Positions 1-8,584 of a DNA stretch of 34,436 bases are shown here, piece by piece. Every line of letters begins with the position of its first letter. The stretch's first letter is position 1. The notes under the pieces are model-generated. The model did no database searches. It was given only the letters and a program-made list of their open reading frames with translations, and was not told where the DNA came from. A program made the position numbers and the translations under genes. Location: assembly GCA_946481095.1 (NCBI GenBank), contig CAMLML010000047.1, positions 1 to 34,436 on the forward strand, given 5' to 3'. This stretch comes from an uncultured Cellvibrio sp. Lineage in GTDB: Bacteria; Pseudomonadota; Gammaproteobacteria; Pseudomonadales; Cellvibrionaceae.

Positions 1-2340
1 GGAGGGCATGTCGAACGAGATGCTAAAGGCAATGCCACACGCGTAATAGGCATTAATATTGATATAACTGCTCAGCGTAATGCAGAAGAAAAGTTGAGGC
101 ATGCAAAAGACGCAGCAGATGCAGCCAATAACGCAAAGTCTCAATTTTTAGCCAATATGAGTCATGAAATTCGCACACCCATGAATGGCGTGTTAGGCAT
201 GTTGGATTTGCTTAAACGCACCCCGCTGGGTACTCAGCAACAAGATTATCTTACTAAGGCTCAATCCGCTGCGAGATCACTATTAGGAATTTTGAATGAT
301 ATTTTGGATTTCTCAAAAATATCGGCTGACAAAATGGTGATTGACCCCACCGAGTTTGAATTGGAAGGTCTACTGGCAGAACTCGGTGTAATTCTTGCAG
401 GAAATCTAAAAGGGAAACCGGTAGAAGTTGTGTTTGATCGGGATTGGCGATTGCCCGATTTGGTGGTTGGAGACAGGTTGCGAATCTTGCAGGTGTTAAT
501 CAATCTTGCGGGTAATGCCTTAAAATTTACTGATGCGGGTCACGTTATTATTCGTTTGTCATTAGTAGAAGAAAAAGAAGACAGCAGTGTTGTTATCCGT
601 ATTCGGGTGGAAGACACAGGCATAGGTATGTCTGAAGAACAACAAGCTCACCTGTTCCAAAGTTTTTCACAAGCTGAAGCGTCCACTACTCGCCGCTATG
701 GTGGAACAGGCTTGGGATTAGTAATCAGTAAACGGTTGTTGGAGTTAATGGGAAGTGACTTGCAACTGGAGAGTCAGCTTAATAAGGGCAGCTGTTTTTG
801 GTTTGATCTTAGATTACCTTACACAACCACTCATTCAACCAATGACAATCCGCAATACAACAATATTACTGAACGCAAGGTACTAGTTGTCGATGATAGC
901 CCCTTATTGGCTGATCTTTTATCAGAAGGACTAACGCATAAAGGATGGCGTGTTGTTAAAGTGTATTCTGCAACTGCCGCGCTCGAAGCAATCGAGGATT
1001 CAGATAAATCGGGTGACCCTTTTGATGTAGTACTTATGGATTGGAATATGCCATTGATGAATGGTTTCGAAGCTTGTCAAAAAATTCGCTCTAGAAAAAA
1101 CTACAATAGATTACCTCAAATTATTATGATCACTGCTTATGAAAGGGAACTGATTAATGAAGTGGAACACTCAGGACAAAAGCCTTTTGATCAATTAATT
1201 ATCAAACCTGTCACTATTACAAAAGTCCACGAATCGCTGGTGGAATCTGTAATGGGTGGACAACCAAAATCATTACCCAACACTGAAAATTCCGACGATG
1301 CTCCTCTTAAAGACGTGAAGATTCTGCTAGTTGAAGATAATGAACTCAACCAACAGGTGGCATCGGAACTGCTAATGCTTGCCGGAGTAGTTGTTAGCGT
1401 TGCGTCTTGCGGTTTGGAAGCGGTAGAAAAAGTAATTCAGCAAGAAGATTCTTTTGATCTTGTGTTAATGGATGTCCAAATGCCTGATATAGACGGCCTT
1501 GAAGCTACAAGGCGCATTCGTGCTCAAGGTCAATTTTCAAATCTGCCTATTATTGCGATGACTGCTAACGCCAGTGAAAGCGATCGTCTTGATTGCCTTG
1601 CGGTGGGAATGAATGATCACATTGGCAAACCGTTTGATATTAATAAACTGGTTCCCTTGATTAGACATCAGCTTGGATTGAAGCATGGCAATGCCTCTTC
1701 GTTTTCATTAGTGTCTGAACAAAAACTGGAACCTCAAATAGCGAGTGCCGAATTAACCGAATCAGTTGCAACCATACTGGCACGTTTTAGTGGGCATCGT
1801 GAATTAGCTTCGCGGATGCGCGATCGCTTCGGCAACGAAGTAAAGCGTTTAATGACAAAATTGGAAGCTGCAATTCATGCAAAAAATCAGAATGAATTGA
1901 CCTCTGTGTTCCATTCGATAAAAGGACTAGCCGCAACATTGGGCGCTATTCGCCTGGCCAATACATCAGCCGAATTGGAAGTGCAATCTCGTGAAGGTTT
2001 GGACTTATCAGGAGCCACCATTTCTGCATTTGGCAATTTGGCTGATCAAAGTGTATTGGCATTGGAAAAATTGGATTTTGATGTTGAAAAAGCCAGCACT
2101 GAAATCAAATTATCGCCCGAGCAATTGCGGTCTCTATTGGATGAAGCGGATGTATATTTAGCCGAGGACAACATGAGTGCAATGTCAATTGCAGAACAGT
2201 TGATAGCCGCCTATAAAGCTAACTCTGATATTAAAATGTTTTATGCGCAAGTGGAGTCCTTGGATTTTCCCGAGGCACAGAAGACACTGAAAACTCTCAA
2301 AAAAGTTTTGCTGAAAGGCAATGATAATGACAAGAAATGA
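1..2340 (+). CDS. Hybrid sensor histidine kinase with two receivers and HPt (5' partial)
   Basis: A multi-step phosphorelay kinase whose start lies before the window. The frame is open from base 1 and the first 31 codons look like the end of a PAS/PAC domain (GINIDITAQRNAEEKL), so the TTG at 94 is not a real start. Next come HisKA (H-box FLANMSHEIRTPMNG, His codon 163-165), HATPase_c (N box INLAGNALKFT, G boxes DTGIGM and GGTGLGL), a first receiver from about 877 (Asp codon 1039 in LMDWNMP), a second receiver from about 1315 (Asp codon 1471 in LMDVQMP), and an HPt domain (His codon 1912 in FHSIKG). All phosphorelay residues are present, so an active kinase is likely. The stop overlaps the start region of the next gene, a receiver-GGDEF protein that is a plausible phosphorelay target (inference). 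The stimulus cannot be read from what is visible. Confidence 0.95.
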   Translation, partial: GGHVERDAKGNATRVIGINIDITAQRNAEEKLRHAKDAADAANNAKSQFLANMSHEIRTPMNGVLGMLDLLKRTPLGTQQQDYLTKAQSAARSLLGILNDILDFSKISADKMVIDPTEFELEGLLAELGVILAGNLKGKPVEVVFDRDWRLPDLVVGDRLRILQVLINLAGNALKFTDAGHVIIRLSLVEEKEDSSVVIRIRVEDTGIGMSEEQQAHLFQSFSQAEASTTRRYGGTGLGLVISKRLLELMGSDLQLESQLNKGSCFWFDLRLPYTTTHSTNDNPQYNNITERKVLVVDDSPLLADLLSEGLTHKGWRVVKVYSATAALEAIEDSDKSGDPFDVVLMDWNMPLMNGFEACQKIRSRKNYNRLPQIIMITAYERELINEVEHSGQKPFDQLIIKPVTITKVHESLVESVMGGQPKSLPNTENSDDAPLKDVKILLVEDNELNQQVASELLMLAGVVVSVASCGLEAVEKVIQQEDSFDLVLMDVQMPDIDGLEATRRIRAQGQFSNLPIIAMTANASESDRLDCLAVGMNDHIGKPFDINKLVPLIRHQLGLKHGNASSFSLVSEQKLEPQIASAELTESVATILARFSGHRELASRMRDRFGNEVKRLMTKLEAAIHAKNQNELTSVFHSIKGLAATLGAIRLANTSAELEVQSREGLDLSGATISAFGNLADQSVLALEKLDFDVEKASTEIKLSPEQLRSLLDEADVYLAEDNMSAMSIAEQLIAAYKANSDIKMFYAQVESLDFPEAQKTLKTLKKVLLKGNDNDKK

Positions 2341-3262
2341 TGATGAAGATGTGTGGCTTGAACCAAAGAGTGAGAAGCCACGATTACTGGTGGTAGATGA
2401 CCAGGCAGTGAACGTTCGTTTAATTTACGATTTATTTCAATCGGAATTTACTGTCTTTATGGCCACCAATGGTGAGGCTGGCCTTGCCAAGGCAAAACAA
2501 GTATTACCCGACATTATCCTGTTGGATGTAGTAATGGATGGAATGACAGGGCACGAGGTATGTCGCGAAATAAAATCAGATCCAGCTTTAAAACATATTC
2601 CAGTTATTTTTATTACCGGGCAGCTTAACGAAACCGATGAGGTTCTAGGATTTGAAATCGGCGCGGTGGATTTTATTCATAAACCCATCAATCCTGTGAT
2701 TACCAAAGCGAGAGTAATGACTCATACAAGACACAAATTACAAGCAGATGTGTTACGCAATATTGCTATGCTGGACGGCTTAACGGGAATCGCCAATCGC
2801 CGTCGTTTTGATGCCGAGATGACACAAATGTGGCGTCATTGCGCGAGGGAGAAACAAGCATTATCTCTGATTATTATCGATATAGATTATTTTAAACAAT
2901 ACAACGATCACTACGGACACTTGGAAGGCGATTCGATTTTGCGTGAAATTGCGCATCTTATAAAATCCGTTATTGGGCGCCCGCAAGACTTGGCGGCTAG
3001 AGTGGGCGGAGAAGAATTTGCGCTCTTATTACCTAATACTCCACGAGAAAATATAAGCACAGTTCTCGATCGACTTTTCAAAAAAATCAGCGTTCGCGAT
3101 ATTACCCATGATTATTCTCCATTGGGGAAACTGTCAGTTAGTGCTGGTTGTGCCAGTGTCATTCCCAGTAGCACAGAGAATATAGATACACTGTATAAAC
3201 GAGCCGACGCTGCACTTTACGATGCGAAAAGTCAGGGTAAAAATCGATACCGTTTTTCATAA
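2327..3262 (+). CDS. Response regulator diguanylate cyclase (REC-GGDEF)
   Basis: Makes c-di-GMP from GTP under control of a phosphorylated receiver, as in PleD/WspR-type proteins. From this start the receiver covers about residues 18-130, with the phospho-acceptor Asp67 in LLDVVMDG and a conserved Lys in HKPINP. The GGDEF domain follows, with an intact GGEEF signature at 227-231 and an RPQD inhibitory I-site five residues before it. Catalytic activity with product inhibition is therefore expected. Two ATGs compete: 2321 and 2327. The AAGG at 2315-2318 is only 2 nt from the first and 8 nt from the second, so 2327 is preferred. The gene overlaps the kinase upstream, suggesting translational coupling and a kinase-to-cyclase phosphorelay. 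Confidence 0.93.
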   Translation: MTRNDDEDVWLEPKSEKPRLLVVDDQAVNVRLIYDLFQSEFTVFMATNGEAGLAKAKQVLPDIILLDVVMDGMTGHEVCREIKSDPALKHIPVIFITGQLNETDEVLGFEIGAVDFIHKPINPVITKARVMTHTRHKLQADVLRNIAMLDGLTGIANRRRFDAEMTQMWRHCAREKQALSLIIIDIDYFKQYNDHYGHLEGDSILREIAHLIKSVIGRPQDLAARVGGEEFALLLPNTPRENISTVLDRLFKKISVRDITHDYSPLGKLSVSAGCASVIPSSTENIDTLYKRADAALYDAKSQGKNRYRFS

Positions 3263-3271
3263 GGAATAAGT

Positions 3272-4003
3272 ATGCAAATTATCAAAATCGCCGCATTTCT
3301 CTCGATTATCTTTTTCTTGATGCTTTCAAAGTCGCAAGCCGCCACTAAAAATACATCAGCGGGGTTTATTGACCTTAATGCGTATGGCTATTTGTCAGAT
3401 GTGGATGCAGATTCGGTAGCAACAATCAACCTGGCGGCTAGTCTGCCAAATCGTTTTTCGTATTTTAGTTTGACTAATTTTATCAATCAGCCCGGTGTTG
3501 GCGAATTGGAAGATACTACCGCTTACTACACGGAACAAAATATCCGCTGGCAAATAGCCGACGATTCGCCACTTGAATTAACGGCCCAATTTAATTTGCG
3601 TACCGGGCAAGATAACGATCGACATCGTCTGGGATTTCGTTGGCGTTTAAACGATACGGACTTTCTGAAGGCATTCTTTTCCGCTGTTCATTTAAGCTGG
3701 GCTATAAATTTTCACGCTTATCAGTGGGATTCAGAACCTGGGCATGTCTGGCAAATTGAACACTCTTACAAAATGACATTCCCCTACATTAGTAATCGGC
3801 TTTATCTTTCAGGATTTATTGATCACACATTCAATCAGGATTTACCGGATGGCTACCCTTCAAGTCCTGCAGTATGGGAAACACAATTGGGCTATGAGAT
3901 AGTCGATAATTTCTATGCAATTGCGGAATACCGGATTAATCAATATAACCGCAATGATGTAAATAATCTGGCATTGGGTCTTGAGTATTTAATTAAGTGG
4001 TAA
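3272..4003 (+). CDS. Small outer-membrane beta-barrel protein, function unknown
   Basis: A 243-residue exported protein. The signal peptide is clear (hydrophobic core AAFLSIIFFLML, likely cut after SQA near residue 23). The mature part alternates short aromatic/hydrophobic stretches with polar turns and ends in an aromatic residue (YLIKW), typical of small outer-membrane barrels. I recognise no specific family; a DUF5020/Tsx-like channel is possible but unproven. AAGGA at 3261-3265 gives a good ribosome site, and the gene begins 9 bases after the cyclase stop, so it is probably the last gene of the signalling operon. Its place after a kinase and cyclase suggests an envelope or surface role linked to c-di-GMP, which is inference only. 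Confidence 0.75.
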   Translation: MQIIKIAAFLSIIFFLMLSKSQAATKNTSAGFIDLNAYGYLSDVDADSVATINLAASLPNRFSYFSLTNFINQPGVGELEDTTAYYTEQNIRWQIADDSPLELTAQFNLRTGQDNDRHRLGFRWRLNDTDFLKAFFSAVHLSWAINFHAYQWDSEPGHVWQIEHSYKMTFPYISNRLYLSGFIDHTFNQDLPDGYPSSPAVWETQLGYEIVDNFYAIAEYRINQYNRNDVNNLALGLEYLIKW

Positions 4004-4486
4004 TTCCCGGATTCAGTTAACAACCGAAATTAAATTACTTAAATTTGAAATAAATTCTCATTTCAATATCTAATTGAATATTATCTGAAGAAACAGGGTA
4101 GGGACGAGGTTAAATAATTTATGCAAGTAGGCGTAAAAACAGAAAATAACAATTAGTTAATTTATCTAATAAAAATATTCAATATTTCATCAATCAATTT
4201 TGGTGGACAGTTAAATTGTCCAGATTAATTCGCAAGATTTCATTTGTCGTCATGAAAGAAAATTGGCGCTGAAATTACATTTTAACTGTTTGGTAACATT
4301 TTTGATGCGAATAAGCAATGGCTGTGTGTTGGTTATAGCTTGAGTTGTGTTTAAAAGTAATCTTTTGTCGTGACAATCATTTATTGACTATTGTTTTAAT
4401 GTAGGCAATTGATAATAATCAAAAAGGTTTTTAATTGAAATCAACTTCATATTAAAAATTAGCAAATTTATTTAATTAACAATTTC
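4004..4486. other. AT-rich intergenic region without a supported gene
   Basis: No reading frame here has a ribosome site or recognisable protein. The sequence is strongly AT-rich with many short A/T runs. The one local symmetry I see is TGGACA-N7-TGTCCA at 4204-4222, a possible operator or minor hairpin. No good terminator follows the beta-barrel gene. Together with the element at 4487-4660 it separates the signalling operon from the metzincin gene and probably carries that gene's promoter, which I could not place with confidence. Confidence 0.5.
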
Positions 4487-4660
4487 GAGAGACCTTTGCA
4501 CGAATCCATTTTTGTTTAATTTCATTTCGACATCCCTGCGAAGGCATGGATCCAGACTTTGATTTCATTGAAATTTTTTAACTGCTGGATTAGCTTCGCT
4601 GGTCTGACGGCTCCTGCCTTCGCAGGAATGACGATTAATTTTGATTCGTGCAAAACTCTC
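4487..4660. repeat. Palindromic MITE/REP-like element
   Basis: About 174 bp with two nested inverted repeats. The outer arms share an exact 12-mer, TTTGCACGAATC at 4495-4506 and its reverse complement at 4643-4654, each next to a GAGAG-type end (4487 and 4660). The inner arms share CCTGCGAAGGCA at 4534-4545 and its complement at 4614-4625, followed by GGA. The inner core matches the widespread proteobacterial CATTCCTGCGAAGGCAGGAA-type palindrome that is often mistranslated as VIPAKAG. No transposase is present, so any movement would be in trans. No clear target-site duplication was found. A decayed relative lies at 8481-8570. Confidence 0.7.
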
Positions 4661-4763
4661 TTTGAATAATAGGAGGATCTAGTTAAAAAAATTTTCGCTG
4701 CGATTTTCAAGTAAATATACAAGGCATTTACATTTTTTAATTTATATTCAGGAGCAATAGATC

Positions 4764-6731
4764 ATGAAAAAAATTGCGGCATCAATAGCATCAGGTTGTG
4801 TGCTATTAAGCTCGGCATTCGCACAAGCAGAAGAGAAAGGATTCCCTCTTTCTTCCAGCCTTTGGACTAATTGGCAAATACCTGTCTGTTGGGAAAATGA
4901 AGCGGCTGCATCTGCCAATCAGCGAGGCTGGATTCAGAATGCGGTTGCGAGAACATGGGAAGCAAATTCAGATTTACGATTTATCGGGTGGGGGCAGTGT
5001 CAAGCCAGCTCTTCAGGTATTCGCATAAGAATTCAAGATGCTGGTCCTCACACTAAAGGATTGGGAAAAAACTTGAACGGTGTGATAGATGGCATGGTAT
5101 TAAATTTCACCTACCAAAATTGGTCACCCAGCTGCCAAAATAACATTCAATATTGTTCGGAAGTTATCGCAATACATGAATTTGGCCATGCATTAGGTTT
5201 TGCTCACGAACAAAACCGAGGCGACACACCAAGACCCATTTGCACAGATGACCCTCAAGGATCAAACGGTGACGTACTGTTTGGCGCTTGGGATCTGGCG
5301 TCCGTGATGAATTACTGCAATCCCAGCTGGAATGGAGGAGGCAATCTAAGTGCAACTGACATCAAAATGGCGCAAACATATTATTCATCTGCCGGTGCAA
5401 ATGCCGCTTACTTCAACCCGGTATATGCGGTTGGTGATAATGGAGCGGCCGCACCTAACGGTATAGGCTCATACGATCTTTTAAGCCCATCTGACAAATT
5501 ATTTTCCTTTGATTTTAATGGCGATAAACGTGACGATTTATTTGCATATCGTCCCGGTACAGGCGCTGCTTTCGTTATGCGATCAGAGGGCAATGGAAGT
5601 TTCACTGCGGTACATGCTGTCGGAGACAATGGTGGGGCTGCACCTAATGGTATAGGTGGATTTGACTTTTTGAGTGGCGATGATCGTGCATTCCCTTTCG
5701 ATTTTAATGGCGATAAGAAAGATGATCTTTTCATTTACCGCCCCGGAAGAGGTGCTGCTTATGTCATCAAATCAGAAGGTAATGGTAGCTTTACCACATC
5801 TTATGCAGTGGGTGATAACGGTTCAGCAGCACCTAATGGCATAGCGGGGTATGACCTGCTCAGTACTGCAGACAATGTATTACCACTGGACTACAACGGT
5901 GATGGACTGGATGATTTGTTGCTTTACAGAGCCGGAAGGGGTGCGGCATTTCTTGCGCGTTCAAATGGCGATGGCAGTTTTACGACAACCTACGCTGTTG
6001 GTGACAATGGTTCAGCTGCTCCCAATGGTATAGGTGGCTATGATCTACTCAGCACAGCTGACAAAGTTCTGGTCTTCGATTTTAACGCTGATAATCGTGA
6101 CGATTTACTGATATATAGACCGGGCACCGGAACTGTATTTGTTTTGCGCTCTAACGGCGATGCGAGCTTCACGGCTGTCTACGCTGTAGGTGACAATGGT
6201 GCGGCAGCTCCCAATGGTATAGCGGGTTACGATTTATTAAGTGGATCAGACAAGGTATTAACCTTTGATTTCAATGGCGACAATCTTGATGACATTGTTC
6301 TATATCGCCCGGGCCGCGGTGCTATTTTTGTTGCTCGCTCTATAGGTGATGGAAGTTTTGCAACTGTCTACGCCGTCGGTGATGATGGAAGTGCAGGCGC
6401 GAATGGTATAGGAGGCTATGACTTGCTGGATGTAAATGATGCAATACTTCCTTTTGACTTCAACGGTGACAAGAACGATGACCTGTTTATTTATCGAATT
6501 GGCAAAGGTGCCGCTTTCGCTGTTAAATCAAATGGCAACGGCTCCTTTAGCACTTTGTACGGCGTACTCGGAAACACCAGCAACGGCATTAAAGGTATAG
6601 GTGGGTATGACTTACTGAGCCTTGCCGATAAAGTGTTAACGTTTGATTTTGATGGCGACGGCAAAGATGATTTGTTACCACACAGGCCAGGTAGGGGTGC
6701 AGTCTTCGTTGTGAGGTCTAATGGTGAATAA
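4764..6731 (+). CDS. Secreted metzincin zinc protease with C-terminal FG-GAP/VCBS-like repeats
   Basis: A 655-residue exported metalloprotease. The signal peptide is MKKIAASIASGCVLLSSAFA, likely cut after AQA. The catalytic domain (about 30-215) carries the metzincin zinc site HEFGHALGFAHE (zinc ligands His138, His142, His148; base Glu139) and a Met-turn SVMNY with Met182. The HExxHxxGxxHE form fits astacin-like and related metzincins. From residue 221 to the end there are seven tandem 63-residue repeats with a DxNxDxxDD calcium loop, expected to fold as a beta-propeller or stalk. AGGAG at 4750-4754 supports the start. The gene stands alone, followed by a strong terminator. The repeats probably bind substrate, surface or glycan (inference); the protein substrate is unknown. 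Confidence 0.9.
   Translation: MKKIAASIASGCVLLSSAFAQAEEKGFPLSSSLWTNWQIPVCWENEAAASANQRGWIQNAVARTWEANSDLRFIGWGQCQASSSGIRIRIQDAGPHTKGLGKNLNGVIDGMVLNFTYQNWSPSCQNNIQYCSEVIAIHEFGHALGFAHEQNRGDTPRPICTDDPQGSNGDVLFGAWDLASVMNYCNPSWNGGGNLSATDIKMAQTYYSSAGANAAYFNPVYAVGDNGAAAPNGIGSYDLLSPSDKLFSFDFNGDKRDDLFAYRPGTGAAFVMRSEGNGSFTAVHAVGDNGGAAPNGIGGFDFLSGDDRAFPFDFNGDKKDDLFIYRPGRGAAYVIKSEGNGSFTTSYAVGDNGSAAPNGIAGYDLLSTADNVLPLDYNGDGLDDLLLYRAGRGAAFLARSNGDGSFTTTYAVGDNGSAAPNGIGGYDLLSTADKVLVFDFNADNRDDLLIYRPGTGTVFVLRSNGDASFTAVYAVGDNGAAAPNGIAGYDLLSGSDKVLTFDFNGDNLDDIVLYRPGRGAIFVARSIGDGSFATVYAVGDDGSAGANGIGGYDLLDVNDAILPFDFNGDKNDDLFIYRIGKGAAFAVKSNGNGSFSTLYGVLGNTSNGIKGIGGYDLLSLADKVLTFDFDGDGKDDLLPHRPGRGAVFVVRSNGE
5424..6728 (+). 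repeat. Seven tandem 189-bp coding repeats (63 residues each)
   Basis: Repeat units begin at 5424, 5613, 5802, 5991, 6180, 6369 and 6558, all exactly 189 bp apart; the last unit is shorter. Each encodes a YAVGDNGxAAPNGIGGYDLL head, a DFNGDxxDDL calcium-type loop, a YRPGxGAAFV strand and an SNGDGSF turn. Units 1-6 are close to each other; unit 7 has lost the AVGDNG head (YGVLGN) and loop usage varies (NAD in unit 4, YNGD in unit 3). The DNA copies differ at many synonymous positions, so the array is not a very recent amplification. Confidence 0.92.
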
Positions 6732-6770
6732 TCAGTTGAGTTTTTGAACGTAAATAAGATTCAGGTTTTA

Positions 6771-6808
6771 AAAAATCGGACATCAATTGATGTCCGATTT
6801 TTTTTTAA
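6771..6808 (+). terminator. Rho-independent terminator of the metzincin gene
   Basis: A perfect palindrome centred between 6786 and 6787 (core TCGGACATCAATTGATGTCC, arms 6771-6786 and 6787-6802) runs into nine T residues. The matching A run on the other side would allow it to work in both directions. It lies 40 bp after the metzincin stop. Confidence 0.9.
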
Positions 6809-7028
6809 GCCTGTGATGATTTGTTTAATCCTCCCATACTGTTAATTTTTTGCATTCATTTGGTGCTTGCTGATTTTAAGCTTCAGATGCTTTTGCACAA
6901 TATCAAAGCACGCTCAAAAATCGAATGGTTAAAAAACTGTGCGCTAAAAACTGAATGATCACCAACTCGGTGCTGCATCATTTTTTTATTATTTTTCAAA
7001 TTAAAAAACGTTGAATCGATAATATGTT

Positions 7029-7057
7029 GATTTGCATGAAAATTTTCATCGCAAATC
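7029..7057. promoter_or_regulatory. Imperfect inverted repeat upstream of the porin promoter
   Basis: GATTTGC-ATGAAAA and TTTTCAT-C-GCAAATC form a near-perfect dyad with one extra base, centred near 7043. It ends 16 bp before the sigma-54-like site. It could be an operator or activator site for the porin promoter; no T run follows, so a terminator is unlikely. The binding protein is unknown. Confidence 0.45.
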
Positions 7058-7072
7058 TTTGCATTTCTTCAC

Positions 7073-7089
7073 TTGGCACAAGCGTTGCT
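7073..7089 (+). promoter_or_regulatory. Sigma-54 (RpoN) type -24/-12 promoter
   Basis: TTGGCACAAGCGTTGCT matches the RpoN consensus YTGGCACGRNNNTTGCW at every defined position except one (A for G after TGGCAC). The invariant GG is at 7075-7076 and GC at 7087-7088 with correct spacing. Transcription would begin near 7100, about 80 bp before the porin start at 7180. A sigma-54 promoter implies an enhancer-binding activator, which is not encoded in this window. Confidence 0.7.
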
Positions 7090-7179
7090 CTAGCGGAATT
7101 AGATCACATCAACTTTGGATGCTCCAAATAATCAACGATGTCGATTCCTAAAGCTCACATTACATCTGGAGAATGCTCT

Positions 7180-8418
7180 ATGAAAAAAAATATGTTGCCA
7201 CTCGCACTGTCAGCAAGTTGTTCTTTGTTTGTGCTCGCATCGACCGTTGAAGCAAAAACCTTTACAGAATCCATGCAACAGGGCAGCAGTATTAAAGTTA
7301 ATTTCCGCACCCGTTTTGAAGACGTAACAGAAGATGTATTGAATAACAATGTTGATCGTGAAGCCGATGCCTGGACAACCCGTTCGCGTTTGTCTTATCA
7401 ATCCGGCCCATGGAATGGTTTTAGTTTTGGCTTGGAAATGGATAACGTCGCTGAGATGACAAATGATTACGATTACCGCAGCGCAGCCAACGATAACCGT
7501 TATCCAGCGAATACTACAGCTGTTATTGCTGACCCGATTGGTACGGAAATAAATCAGGGTTTTATTAGTTATGCTGATTTTAACAACCAGGTGAAATTTG
7601 GTCGTCAGCGTTTGGTGTTGGATAATTCGCGCTTTGTTGGCAACGTAGGTTGGAGACAAAACGAACAAACTTATGATGGACTTTCCTGGACCAACAAAAC
7701 CATTCGTTACACCAATTTTACTTATGCCTACATCAAAAATGTGAATCGTGTTTTCGGAAATGAAAATCCGATTGGCGATATTCATATGGACAGCCATGTA
7801 TTAAATGCAAGCTATACCGGTATTGAAGCTGGCAAATTAATTGGTTACGCCTATTTGTTTGATGTGAATGATCCACTCTCTCAATTGGGCTTAACCAGTG
7901 ACACTTTCGGTGTTCGTTGGCAGGGTACCATTGGTGAATCATTCCTTTATAACCTTGAATATGCAACGCAAAAAGATGCGGGTGCAAACCAACAATTTGA
8001 AGCCGATTATATGTTGGCGGAAGCAACCTGGAATGTATCACGATTCAGTTTTACGCCAGGCTTTGAAGTGCTGGGTTCTGATGAAGGGCTTTATGGTTTT
8101 GCAACACCTTTTGCAACGCTGCACGCATTTAATGGATGGGCTGATAAATTTTTGACAACACCTGCGGCAGGATTGGAAGACATGTATTTCAATTTTGGGG
8201 TGACGGTTGCCGGTGCCCAGGCATTACTGAGTTATCACAAGTATGACGCTAACGAAGGCGATGCAGACTTTGGTAGTGAAATTGATTTCAGTTTGAGTAG
8301 AAAATTTGGTGCTGTTGTCTGGACTGCAAAAGTAGCTGAATACTCAATGGGTGACAACCTTGGAGCCAATTACACAGACACAACCAAATTCTGGGTAATG
8401 GCTGATTGGAATTTTTAA
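7180..8418 (+). CDS. Alginate-export-family outer-membrane porin
   Basis: A 412-residue outer-membrane beta-barrel. The start at 7180 is chosen because it gives a clean signal peptide (MKKNMLPLALSASCSLFVLA, cut near VEA) and has GGAG at 7168-7171, 8 nt upstream; an in-frame ATG at 7138 would add 14 polar residues. The mature protein has many amphipathic strands, the GRQRLVLDNSRFVGNVGWRQ segment characteristic of the alginate-export (AlgE-like) porin family, and a C-terminal Phe (DWNF) for BAM recognition. The family conducts anionic sugars or other small solutes; the actual substrate cannot be deduced. The gene is monocistronic between a sigma-54-like promoter and a strong terminator. Confidence 0.88.
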   Translation: MKKNMLPLALSASCSLFVLASTVEAKTFTESMQQGSSIKVNFRTRFEDVTEDVLNNNVDREADAWTTRSRLSYQSGPWNGFSFGLEMDNVAEMTNDYDYRSAANDNRYPANTTAVIADPIGTEINQGFISYADFNNQVKFGRQRLVLDNSRFVGNVGWRQNEQTYDGLSWTNKTIRYTNFTYAYIKNVNRVFGNENPIGDIHMDSHVLNASYTGIEAGKLIGYAYLFDVNDPLSQLGLTSDTFGVRWQGTIGESFLYNLEYATQKDAGANQQFEADYMLAEATWNVSRFSFTPGFEVLGSDEGLYGFATPFATLHAFNGWADKFLTTPAAGLEDMYFNFGVTVAGAQALLSYHKYDANEGDADFGSEIDFSLSRKFGAVVWTAKVAEYSMGDNLGANYTDTTKFWVMADWNF

Positions 8419-8448
8419 TCGTCTAGTACGCTAACCGGCGTCTTGTTT

Positions 8449-8474
8449 GGTGGGCACTTGCCCACCTTTTTTTT
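8449..8474 (+). terminator. Rho-independent terminator of the porin gene
   Basis: GGTGGGC-ACTT-GCCCACC (8449-8466) is a perfect 7-bp GC-rich stem with a four-base loop, followed by eight T residues. It lies 30 bp after the porin stop. Confidence 0.93.
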
Positions 8475-8480
8475 ATTTTT

Positions 8481-8570
8481 CATTTCGAAAATGGATCCCT
8501 GCTTCGGCAATTGCTCCTGCATTGCACTACTGCATCACATCCATGTGATTATTCGCAGGAATGACATTAA
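8481..8570. repeat. Decayed copy of the palindromic element
   Basis: CATTTCGA at 8481 and the ATTCGCAGGAATGACATTAA end at 8551-8570 resemble the left and right inner arms of the element at 4487-4660 (CATTTCGACATCCCTGCGAA and CTTCGCAGGAATGACGATTA). The outer TTTGCACGAATC arms are missing and the middle differs. It sits between the porin terminator and the convergent xylanase stop. Confidence 0.5.
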
Positions 8571-8584
8571 ATGTGAGGGTTATA

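Noticed and set aside
94..96. TTG as start of the hybrid kinase
   Set aside because: The same frame is open upstream to base 1 and encodes the end of a PAS domain; the true start is outside the window.
4522..4722. 66-codon minus-strand frame with VIPAKAG and WIHAFAGM
   Set aside because: It is the translation of the palindromic repeat at 4487-4660, a well-known source of false genes.
7210..7797. 195-codon minus-strand frame inside the porin gene
   Set aside because: It is fully antisense to a clear porin with signal peptide and terminator, and shows no family features.
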